From Amorphophallus konjac (Eukaryota > Streptophyta > Magnoliopsida > Alismatales > Araceae), in contig CM040117.1 in the NCBI GenBank assembly GCA_022559845.1, positions 11,184,856 to 11,248,855 of the forward strand: a stretch of DNA of 64,000 nt, read 5' to 3'. Under the pieces are notes generated by a model. It made no database searches. It saw nothing but the letters and a program-made list of their open reading frames with translations, and was not told where the DNA came from. The position numbers and the translations under genes were made by a program. Positions 36,901 to 48,900 of the stretch are shown one piece after another (the first letter of the stretch is position 1; every line of letters begins with the position of its first letter).

Positions 36901-39900
36901 AACCTATAGAAACGGGAAATTCACCAGTCTCCCCAGCAATAATTCGAACACTAGTAATAGCACCGACGTACATATCCTTAATCAAATCAACATATCCTTG
37001 AGAGATTCCTTTCTTTCTTAATGTCCACCAAATCAATTCTCTCGGTACTCGATCGTACGCCTTCTCTAAATCAAGAAAAACTATATACAAATCTTTTCTC
37101 ATCTCTCTATACTTCTCCATTAGCTGCCGTAGTAAGAAAATAGCTTCTGTAGTAGATCTGTTTGGCATAAAACCAAACTGATTTTCCGATACAGTAATCA
37201 TACAACAGAGGCGTTTTTCAATTACTATTTCCCAAAGTTTCATAGTATGACTCATAAGTTTAATTCCACGATAATTATTACAACTTTGAATATCTCCTTT
37301 ATTTTTATAGAAAGGAACTACAACACTTTTTCTCCAAACGTCTGGCATTCTCCGTTCCTTTAAAATTTTATTAAAAAATTTAGTTAGCCACTGAATACCA
37401 ATATCTCCTAGGCCTTTTCATACTTCAATAGGTAAGCCATCTAGTCCTAAGGCCTTGTCCACTTTCATTTTCCTTAAAGCATCCTCCACTTTTGACATCT
37501 TAATACGCCTGAAATATTGATATTTATCAAATATTGTGGACTCTTGGGTACCTTCTAAAGATAAATCCTTGACGGAATCTCCATTAAGTAACTTCTGAAA
37601 ATAGCTATGCCACCTCCCTTTAATCTCAAGATCATTAGTTAAAACCCTTTGATCTTCACCTTTAATGCACCGAAGATGATCTAAATCTCTAGTTTTCCTT
37701 TCTCTTAATTTAGCAAGTTTAAATATGTCCTTTTCACCCTCTCGGGTTCCTAATTTATTATATAAATCTTCAAATGCCTTTGATTTAACTTCGCTAACTA
37801 TTTTCTTAGCTCTCTTTTTAGCGATTTTATAAACTTCTAGGGTTTGAACATTTTTGTTAGTTTGCCAAACTTTAAAGCATTCCTTTTTTACTCTAATGGT
37901 ATTTTGGATTTCCTCACTCCACCACCAAGTCTCTTTTTCTAAGTTCTTTTTACCTTTAGATTCGCCTAAGAGTTGTTTTGCAACCCTCGTTATATAATTC
38001 GTAACATTATTCCACATTACATTAGTTTCTTGTTCTAAATTCTAAATATTTTCCTTTAATAGATGATTTTTAAATGTTTCTAAACTTTTACCTTTTAAAT
38101 TCCACCATTTAATCTTGGAATAATTATTTATAATAATCTTTCTTTTGAATTTAGGGATAGTGACATCCATTACTAACAACCTATGTTGAGGGGCTAGACT
38201 CTCACCAGGAATAACTTTGCAATCTTTACATAAAACTCTATCGACCTTCCTAATGAGAAAATAGTCAATTTAGCTTATATGTGTTCCACTCTTGTATGTT
38301 ATTAAGTGTTCGTCCCGCTTCTTAAAGAAGGTATTAATAATTGCTAGATCATAGGCCATAGTAAAATCAAGAATAATGTTACCCATGTCATTTCTATTGC
38401 CAAAACCAAGCCCTCCATGAATCCTCTCATAGCCTCTATTATCTATACCCACACGACCATTAAGATCCTCTCCAATAAAGATTCTCTCTTCACTAGGGAT
38501 ATTTTGGATCAAACTATCAATAGCCTCCCAAAATTACTTTTTAATGCTCTCTTCTAATCCTACTTGAGGTGCATATGCACTAATTATATTCAAAATATCA
38601 TCACCTAAGATAAGTTTAATTACCATTAGTCTATCCCCCAATCTATTTACTTCCACAACTCTGTCTTTTAAGTTTTTATCTATTATTATAGCAACACCAT
38701 TTCTAGAGTTATTATTACCCGTATACCAAATTTTATATCCATCAATGTCTTTAGCTTTATGTCCTTTCCACCTAGTTTCTTGTAGGCAAGCTATATTAAA
38801 AGAAGCATTACTCTGCAATAAGTAAAGATAGTAAAAAAATAATACCACATAATTAAAAAATACAACCATTAGTCGTAGATAATATAGGCGCGCACCCGAG
38901 TGAGTGATGAACATGAGGTAAGGCGAGGCCTTTTGTCTCACCTAGCCCTACTTCATTGTCTATGCGAGCAAGGCAATCACCTTTGATGACATGGTTTAGT
39001 ATATGGTAATTTGACTAATTTTTAAAACTTTTATTGAATAATTAAATGACATAACGCTATTTCATTATTAAATGTTACCATAGTTGATTGGTGGGTGCAA
39101 TATGCCGGAGACACATCGGAGCTCAAGGAGTTTGCTTTTAGGAGTCTAAGACTTTGTTGTAGTTCCTCTAGTTGTGAACAAAATTGGAGCATATTAGGGT
39201 GGAGAAATGCTTTATTCTTTCTCTAGCAGTTTCTAGAGAGAGTGTCTCCGGGGTTTTTGAGTGTCGGTGGGGATGGCCTCCTAGCGTGGTCCTGCGTCGA
39301 AGGTTGTTCCCGAAGGTCTTCGCGCTCCGACGAGAGGCCATCTCTCTCCGGCAGTTGCGCCTTCTTTCGCAGAGGGCGGGGGGGGTTCGTTTTTCTCCGA
39401 CTCGAGAGGAATCGTCTGCTTCCGCTGTAGTCGTTTTGGCCACACCTAACGGTTCTACTGGCCAAGAAGGCCGGGGCTTGGCCGGTCCTTCACGAGGCCG
39501 TCCGGGTGGGTGCGGCACCCTAGCTGGCAGCAGATGTCGTCCGGGTGGGTGCGACACCTTGGTAGGCATCAGTGGCTGGGAGTGGCTCCTGCGAGGTAGG
39601 GGAGACCCTTTGGAGCTCCTCCTTTCTCAGCTTGATTGGCTACAGAGATGCCTCTGGGTCAGCCTTCGGGCCGGTGTGGCGGACACGGCCAAGGCTTGCT
39701 CCATTCCAGAAGGTTGAGGTAATGGAGGAAGCATTTGGGAGGTCAAGCAAGTGGCACAATCGGGTTTCTTGGCGGTTGGTCAGCAAAAAGAAGAGGCGCT
39801 GCAGTTGGCAGATGTGGGCTCGTCACCACCGATGGGGTGTTGTTGCATCTCCAATGGTGGACTCTAGGGAGGAGGACTTTCCCTAGCCCTAGCGTTCCTA

Positions 39901-42900
39901 CTGTTCGCATACAGGTTGAGGGGATTCCCCTCATTCTGTGCGATGAGGCAGGTCTCCTTCCTCGTCAACTCATTCAGCTGGGTGGTAGTCGAGAGCCTAC
40001 AAATTGTGCCGACAGGGCCCCATTTGACGGTGGATGCCTCGGTGGTCCTCCTTCGCAGTGCGGTGGTCCCGGCGGTGGTCTATTTACGATCGACTGTGTG
40101 CCCTTTGTGGTGAGAATGTCAGTTCCGACAAATGGCGGGGCGACAGTCGAGGCCCTAGGATTTCCTGCGGTGCTGTCAGAGGTGGACCCTTTTCGTTTGG
40201 GGCCGGATCCGGGTCAGGGGGTTGCTCTGTAGGCAGTTCGAGTTGTTCTAGGCCGACCCAGAATTTATCCGATTCGATTTCGGGCTTAAACTGAACCGTC
40301 TCCTCCCCCATGCTCTTGGTTTCTGTGCCACTCCGACGACCCTCGTTCAAGGTCTGTTGTCGGCCCCTCTAGGTCGTCCACCTGCAGCTACCCAACGGCG
40401 CTCCAATCGCGCCATTCGCCGGCAGCGACACAGACTATTAATGCGTAGGGCTCAGTGTCGAGCCCGTTTGGAGGTCGATTAACCTCCTCCTCGCCCTTGT
40501 GTTGCCGGTTCAGTAGGCGATGCTCCCCCCTCGCCCTTGTGTTGCCGATTCAGTAGGCGATGCTCCCCCCTCGCCCCGCCCTCCTCTCCTAAAAGCAATG
40601 GAGGGTAACCCTAGCGTCGGAGCATGCAGCCAGCTAGGCGACTCTTTGAGGAAACTGGACGTAGCGGTGGCGACTGCGACCATGCCAGGGGAGGGTGGTC
40701 CATTACCATCCTCCTCCCCTATTTCGTGTGGAGGAGGGCCGGTAGACGGTCTTCCCATGGACGTGTCTTCTATAGGTGGGGGATGTAGAGGTGGTGGGGA
40801 AGGGGAGGTAGCCCCGTTGCCTTTTCTTTCCCTCCTCTTCGACGAACAATCCAAGCAGATGCCTCCGAGTAGGGAAAGAGGGACTCTGATCTATCCTTCG
40901 GCGCCGGTCTCCATCAACATCATAGGCCGTGACGAGTCTCCACTTCCGGAAGGGGACCTCATGGAGGAGAGGGAGGTGATAGTTTCACTTTTGGAAGGTT
41001 TTAGCCAGCATGTGGTCTCAGCATTGCCTCCCCCGCCCAGGGAGTCGAACGATGTGCTATTACGAGCAGAGGTGGGGCAAGTCGAGGACGTTAATCAAGG
41101 AGGTGTGGGTACTAGTGGGGAGGAAAGCGGAGTCTCAGCAAGGAAGAGGTCAAAGATATTTTAGCTAAGGTGGAGAGCTTTATGGAGTCCCGGGCATGTG
41201 AGGTTGCTAGCCTGATTGGTGTCTTTGTTGCTAGTGTTGATAAAGGTTTCTGATCCACAATGTGCAAGATCCAACACAAATGGCAAGCGGATATAGCAAG
41301 CAAGGCAAAGGCAGAAAAAGCCAGTGGAAAAGGGAAGACAAAGCAGGATGGATCGAAGAGGGAGGATCTACTCATTTTGGGGTTGTTTTCACTTCAATTT
41401 TTTCAGCTTTTAGGTGCTGTCAGGTTGGGTGGTCGGTGTTGAGGGGTGGTGGGCCGGGTGAGCCCCTTTTTTGTAATTGGTTTGGGGTTTGGGCTTAGTG
41501 CCTAGTTGTTCTACTTTTTTCCCTGCTTTTGCTCCCGAGGAATAGCAGAGTCTATCGCCTCCTGTATTTGGGAGTTGTTGGGGAGTACTCCCACCCATAT
41601 TTGTACCTTCTTTTCTTTTATATAACCAGTGGAAATACCCACTTTAAAAAAAAAAGTGGACCATATTTGAATCAACAAGTATTTAAACAAAGTGATTCTA
41701 TAAGAAGCCCATTTGTAGTTTATTCTTCAACATATACTTATGCCATTTGTTTATCTAGATTCATACAAAGAAGAGGAATAAATTAGAGCACAAGGGACTT
41801 AACGATTAAGTGTGTCCAATATAATCAGCTCCATCACGAAAGATTCCTACAAAGGAGGAGCCATGCAGAGAAGTATGATCTCATATGCTTGTCAGAGTTA
41901 AAGGAAAGTGAGTAAATGACTAAAAAAAGGTAATGATTTGGTTCATGACGGAGATGACCTCATGCAGGCAATCATGGACGTTGTTATAGGTGCATCGGAA
42001 GAAAGGGTTGGAAAAGGCAAAATGCAATCATAAAGTACTTCCATAGAAGTACTTCATATTTTATGGGGGGATGGTGATGACGACAAAGAGGCATAGTTGA
42101 ATGAGTAAGAAAAGACAGATGATGATGCATCATGGGACACAAATGGCAAGGATGATGATAAAGATGGAGATGAGGGTGGTAACAACAATGAAGGCAACAT
42201 AGCCCTTGAAAATGTGATGGTTGGTTCTGAATTTTAGATGTCTTTATTTCCTTCATTGGACATTTCTATTGATCTTTGTTTAAATCAAGGTTTACTGGCT
42301 TGGTGATTTGGAACGACTCAAACCAGCCCCGGTACGATAGAAGACAATCTAACTTGAATCATTTCAAACCGACTTAGGCTGACTCAAAGCCAAGTCGTGC
42401 CAATTCAGCCGTCTCTCCAGTCTTGGTACAATGGGATACAGCCGATTCGGTCTGAGTTATACCGACACGGCAAACCATGGTTTGGATTGGCTACTCTTGA
42501 ACCTTGATTTCAATAGTTTGGTTGTCTTTGTTACTTTTCTAGTTAATGTTTGATGTGTTATGGTGATGCTTCCTTGCAATCAAATATGCTTGTTTGTGAT
42601 AAATGATGATATTTTTGTGGTATATGGTTTACATTATATATATGTTCTTCCAAGTATTATTTACAGATTTTGAAATAAGTTGAAAAACATCAACTGAATA
42701 CTTTTTTCATTCTAGAATTTCTTTTTAAATAATAATTCTTCTCTCACATACTTAACTTTGGTAATTCATTGCCATTTTACTTCCTATTAGTTTTGTTTTG
42801 TCTGTCATATTAGTGCTATTTGATTACAGTTTTAATGAGCATGATAAACTTTTGCAAAAAAAAAAATTATATACACTTCTTACTAACTTGTTTTTATGAC

Positions 42901-45900
42901 TTGCCATCTAGGCGGTTGCTATTTCAGTACACTTTTTTAACGATCATGATAAACCTTTGCATAGAGTTATATACACTACTTGTTGGCTTGATTTTTTTTG
43001 AACTTGTTGTCTAGGCACTGCCTAGGTAGGTCTCTAAGCGTTTGATGCTTGGGGACACCAAGTATGCCTTGGGTTGCCTTGTCACCTTGAGAACTCTGCT
43101 TCCTTGTTGAGCGAATTCTTCCAGTTGCACCCACTCTATGTTCTTTATTTTGAAGATGCTGGTTGTCTTTGTTGTAGGCCTCCTTTTGAAGATGGGAAGG
43201 TGACGGAGGGAAGGAATTTTGGTGGGAAATAATTTTAGCAAGTGACTTGGCAATTGATCCATCTAGATTGCCTTAAAATTGTTCTCACTGGCTTCCATGG
43301 GATTGTCCCTAATGTCCAGCTTAGAAAGAGGATTTCCCTAGCCAATCGACAGCAAGCCCTAGGGTGCTTGAAGAAAGGAGGCCACCCCTTCCGAATTTAT
43401 TCACCATTAATAAACTATACTAGTTGTGGAAACTTAAAAAGGAAACCATAAGATCCCATATCGGAAACTACAAAGATGGATATGTGCTTATAAACGAGAC
43501 CCAAGTCTTCTCCTTTGAGAGCTCTTTTACCAACAAAAAAGACAAAACCCTATCCGCCCCCAGGCGTAGCGGGGACAATACCTCAAAAGAGACACCCAAA
43601 TTTGTACGTCCACACTAATCATCAGCTCCTCCCCTATATCTCTTTCTGAAGACCCCGAACGACTTACAAAGCAAGCATCATGATCTCCCTCACCATGTGC
43701 TATCTCTGTTGCTGCAACAAAAGCCCTAGCCTCTGTTGGTCTTTAAAGGAGGAAGGTGGCTAAGGGACAAAATTGGAACCCCCTCCAACCTTGAAGCATG
43801 TAAAGCTTCATCAAAATCTACACCAACAGACGTCAATTGTGCCAAAGCACATGAGGCGTTCACATCTATGGCCCCATTTAAAATCTAGACCATCGAATCT
43901 TCACCAAACCCTGACCCAAATTAGACAAGGCCAAGTTTTCTCGACGCTAGCAACCTAGGCTGTCACAATCCAATCCAACTCTTGTGAGATATTGTTTGCT
44001 TTGGGCTGAACCCAAGGTTCTTCGTCTCGAATATCGGTTCCGTCTCAGAAAGGCGGAAGAGAAGAAATCTCAGAGAGATCTCGAAAAAATCTATGGAGAT
44101 CGCGTTCAGTGATTTCAAAAAAAAATTATACTAATTGTTTTCTAGTAACCGCTCAATTTCACAAACATATTTTTCAAATTGACAACTCAATTTTACAAAA
44201 TAAAGAGTAATGATAAAAATAACAGATCCATTCACATGCACCAATGTCAATATACATCAAAAGCTAATCAAAAAGAGATACGTAAAAGGATACATGAATC
44301 ACAAATCGAATAATACATCAAAAATCATAAAAAAATGTACATGTATCTCCGTCTCCCCCCCCCCTCTGTCTCCCTCTCTCAGACAGAGAAAAGGGGGAGA
44401 CGGGGGTAGAGAAAGACAGAGAGAGGGTGGGAGACAGAGAGAAATAGAGAGAGAGGGTGTGAGACGGAAAGAGAGAGAGAGAGAACGAGAGGGTGAAAGA
44501 GTCCGTGGGAGAGTGACAGAGGGAGAGACAGAGAGAGTCTGGGGGAGAGGGAGAGATAGAGAGAGACCGTGGAGAGAGAGCTCAAGGGGGCCAGGGCAGA
44601 GAGAGACAAGGAGAGAGGAAGGAGGAAACCGGGAGGGGGGAGAAGATCTCAGTCTCGGGGGGGTCCGTTTCTCGCAACTTTTGGAGAGACGGAGATCTCG
44701 AACATCTCATAAGAGATGCCAAACTATGGCTGAACCCACATGGTTATGTCCCCAAAAGGCACCTCAAAGGGTTGGATCGGGTCGTGACATTGTATTATCG
44801 GAATAGGACCAGTATGATATGGGTTAGTTTGAGGATGAACCAAATTGCAATTGATGGGCAAGTAGTGGCATAGTCGCAATACAATAGGAGATGACTACAC
44901 GTAGAAAAAGGCTACTCAGTCACAGGTTGAGCATGCCCGCCATGGCATGGAGCTACCACTGGATGGGGGCTAGGGCAAGAATGAACTAGATTAGTCTCAT
45001 ATCGGAGAGCAAAGAGATCCATAACTTGTGAGGCACCTTTTGGGTTGGGCCCAAAGTAGACTATCTCATGAGGGTTGGTTTGGGTCATGACAGTCACAAT
45101 GCACTAGCCCATTTTTATCTTCTCACTATGTGCCACACATGAACTATATTTCATTTGAAAGTGGTTGTATCAAAGGAAAAGATGGACATGAATCAGGAAA
45201 AGTGAACATGTAGATTAGTAAAAACCTCAGATGCGTCATCATCAAATGATCGTCATCGAAGTTGGGTCCAAGTTTAGTTAAAGAGTATATAGAATTCATC
45301 AAGTACTCTACAATGTACTCTCTTCCTTTTTATTACTTAGTGTTGTGAACAATATCTGATATTTTGTTAGCCCATTGTTCTATGAAGTCCTCGGGCAGTT
45401 TACCATACTTTTCCAAGTAAGACGGCAACAAAGAAGATAATTAATTCCTTCAATAATGCTATTTAGTAACAACTTAAAAATTTATTGACACATGAAAAGA
45501 TGAAATGCATAAACTAATAATGTGTCATCAAGATCAGAGAAATTTAGTACTTGAGGATATCCCAATCCTCACTCTTGGGAAGTATATCAATTAATATACC
45601 TTTTTAAGACAGACAATATAATGAAAATCTAAAAAATATGTCATAGGAAGACAATGACAGACATCACACATCATCACAGATCCATAACTTGTGAGGCACC
45701 TTTTGGGGACAAATCCGTACAGGTTAGGCCCAAAGTAGACAATATCTCATGAGGTTTGGATTGGGTCATGACAGTCAATGCGCTAGCCCACTTTTATCTT
45801 TTCACTATGTGCCACACATGAACTAGATTTCATTTGAAAGTGGTTCTATCAAAGGAAAAGATGGACATGAATCAAGAAAAGTGAACATGTAGATTAGGAA

Positions 45901-48900
45901 AAACCTTAGATGTGTCATCATCAAATGATCATCATTGAAGTTGGGTTCAAGTTTAAATAAAGAGTATATAGAATTCATCAAGTACTCTACAATGTGCTAT
46001 CTTCCTTTTTATTACTTAGGATTGTGAATTCTATCTGACATTTTGTTAGCCCATTGTTCTATGAAGTGCTCAGACAGTTTACCATACTTTTCCAAGTAAA
46101 AACTGCAACAAAGAAGATAATTAATTCCTTCAATAATGCTATTTGGTAACAACTAAAAAATTGTTTGACACATAAAAAGATGAAATGCATAAACCAATAA
46201 TGTGTCATAAAGATCAGAGAAATTTAGTCCCTGAGAAAATCCCAATCCTCACTCTTTGGAAGTATATCAATTAATATACCTTTTTAAGACACATAATATG
46301 ATGAGAATCTCAAAATATGTCATAGGAAGACAATGTCAGACATCACACATCATCGCAGATTAATGACACCTCCCCCCACTCACCACAAAAATAAAAAAGG
46401 AAAAAATGGGTGACAGGCGGATAAGGTACTAAATAAAGTGCATGTTTTATTAACTTTCATCTACTTTAATAAGAATCATCTGATAAATGAAATAGTTGAA
46501 CCACATAGAAAAGTACTTCCAAAAGCAGTAATAGGCCTCATCCCCTCAACATCAGCAAGATTCATCATCTCTGTCTCAGTATCTTCTCATTCATAACTAT
46601 ACTATGTTGTCAAGGATCAATGTAAAAGACTCCACATGCAACAGCAAGTCCTCTAAAATATGTCTAGCAAGATTGCCAGAAAGAATATCTAAAGCATCAT
46701 AGCGGAAGAAGGTTGAACTCACAATGGGACCATTCTTCAAAGCATGTTCTTTAGCAAATTTGCATACTTGTTTTACAGCAAGAGCATCCATACCATCTAC
46801 CTGTCTCAAGATGAAGTATGATCAGTTATCAATGAGGAGGAATGAAGCCCCATGGATGATAAAAACAACATAACCAGGGGGATTTTTTCTCCCATAAGAT
46901 GCACAAAAAGTCTAAATTTCATTCCACAAAACCCAGATGAGAATCATGAGATACAACCTTTAACAATTTTAGTTCATTCAGAAGGCAGCACACTGGTGAC
47001 AAAAGTAGACTACTCACAATAGTGCTGCTTTTATCTGTCACTTGCAAAACTGCAATACCAAATCATGAAGATCTTAAACAGTCTTGGTATAGTGACATGC
47101 CAAAAATGATAAAGTTATAGTGGAAGAATCAACACAATTTCTCCAGAATCTTCCCTTTCCATCCAGCCCAACTCCACCCAAATTTTATCAATAGAATGGC
47201 CCATGGTGAAGGTGCTAGTCCAGTAACATGACAGGAAACTAGGCCCCCCAAATAGCAGAGCTCCACTATTACTGTTGTATCTGCTTTCAACAACAAGGTG
47301 TCGGTTGTTCACTAATATAATACTCAATGTGCAGAGAACTGTCATTAATCGCTGGTAAAGAAAGATGTGCAGAGGAGTACAGGACTGCCAATAATAGGTG
47401 GTGCAGTCTGAAATCTCAAGTACTTTTTATGTGAGATGTTTATCCAAGGTGCAGTTTGCAAGGCAACAAAGTCTAAACGATTTTTGCTCATCCAACTTTG
47501 CTGATTTGGAAGGAGAGATCAAAGATTTTCAGTGATGAAGACAAGTTGGTGGCTGATGTGCTGAATACTCCCCTGCTGAGTTATTGCATTTTCCATAACA
47601 GTGAATAAATAGATTGACTTTGACTCAATGTGCTTGAAGTTGCTTCTCAATGTGCTTGAAGTTGCTTAAGGATCCTTCGTTTTGGAAAAAAAAAAGTGCA
47701 TTGCACCAACTTTATAAAATTACAAATACTGCATTACAAACATTGGTGGTTTGGGGGGCGAGGGCATGGGATGCAGAATCAGCCCGGATCGGGATCGGCC
47801 AATTTACGTCGGAATCGCCAAGTGGCAATCCGAGTTTGGAATGAGCTACCTCAAAATTAAAAAGTACAAGTGGAATCTATCAGAATCAGCCGACATCAGT
47901 CCAGATCAGACCAGAATTGGTGGAATCAGCCTAATATAATTTTTTTGGGAAAATTGCCCCTATACCCCTTAAAATCTTTTGATATTACCTCTATACCCCT
48001 ACCTTTATCATATTTATTGTAATACCCCTCGAATCCACTGTTGGCAGTATCGGCCGAAACCGATACGTTTCGGCCGAAACGTATCGGTTTCGGCCTATAC
48101 CGACACCGAAACGGGCATTTGCACTGTAGCAGGTCCGATACCAAAAATAATATATTTTTTAATGATTTCGGACCGAAACCGTCCGGTTTCGGTCCGAAAC
48201 CGACCAAAACCTAACATGTTTTCGCCGAAACCTAACTTGTTTTCGGGCCGAAACCTAACATTTTCATAGATTGCCCCCTTTTCTAACTGTTTTGAACCGG
48301 TTTCGGCCGAAACCGAAACCGAAACCGATACCGAGTCGTATCGGTTTCGGACCCGGCCGAAACCGAGTCCGAAACCGACACTGCCATCCTTGCTCGAATC
48401 TGTTAACCAGGGGGTAAATCCCTTGTAAACAGCGGTAACTCACTCATGGGAGTTTACCATTTTACCCCCCATTTTTATTGAAAGGATAGAGAGAGAGAGA
48501 GAACAAAAGGGGGCAGCGGCTGCCCTCTCCGACACTAGCGAGGGCGCCGGAGGGGAAGGCCCCCCTCCGGCACTGGCAGCCCTAGCGGGTGCAGAGATAG
48601 AGAGAGAGAGAGAGAGAGAGAGCAAGGGAGGGGAGAGGGCATCGGAAGGGGAGACTCAGCCCTGCGAATGCAGAGAGAGAGAGCAGGAGAGAGAGAGCGA
48701 GAACGGAGTGAGAGAGAGACTGCGGGGGAGGGGGGGCACCAGAGGGGGAGACCCCCTCCAACGCCGACACTCCCTGCGGGTGCAGAGAGAGAGAGAGGGG
48801 GGGGAGACGGGGAGAGAGAGAGTGGGGGAGGGGGAGGGCGCCGGACGGGGGGGGGATCCCCTCCGGCACTGGCACCCCCTGCGGGTGTGCACACACACAC

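Larger units (their letters stand above)
35660..38990. mobile_element. CTAGGCG-type non-autonomous element split by an RTE LINE
   Basis: The left part (35660-35760) has CTATGTAGTCGAAGG and GCCTAGGCGATGTCCTAGGC, close in style to the hAT-type element at 50698-51274. The right part (38880-38990) is rich in GGCGAGGCC and ends with complementary wording (CACCTTTGA). The RTE insertion lies between. A clean target duplication for this outer element was not found. Confidence 0.4.
39198..41656 (+). mobile_element. L1 LINE with ORF1 but no ORF2
   Basis: 2,459 bp starting with an L1-like GC-rich leader. It passes through an ORF1 remnant and then jumps to L1 3' sequence (AACCAGTGGAAATACCCACT) and an A run. 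The flanks TGGAGCATATTAG (39185-39197) and TGGACCATATTTG (41657-41669) match at 11 of 13, a target duplication. The element lies inside the dimerization domain of the second hAT. It is internally deleted. Confidence 0.7.

Noticed and set aside
44210..44806. 198-codon Arg/Glu-rich plus-strand frame
   Set aside because: It is a translation of a GAGA purine tract inside a hAT-like element.
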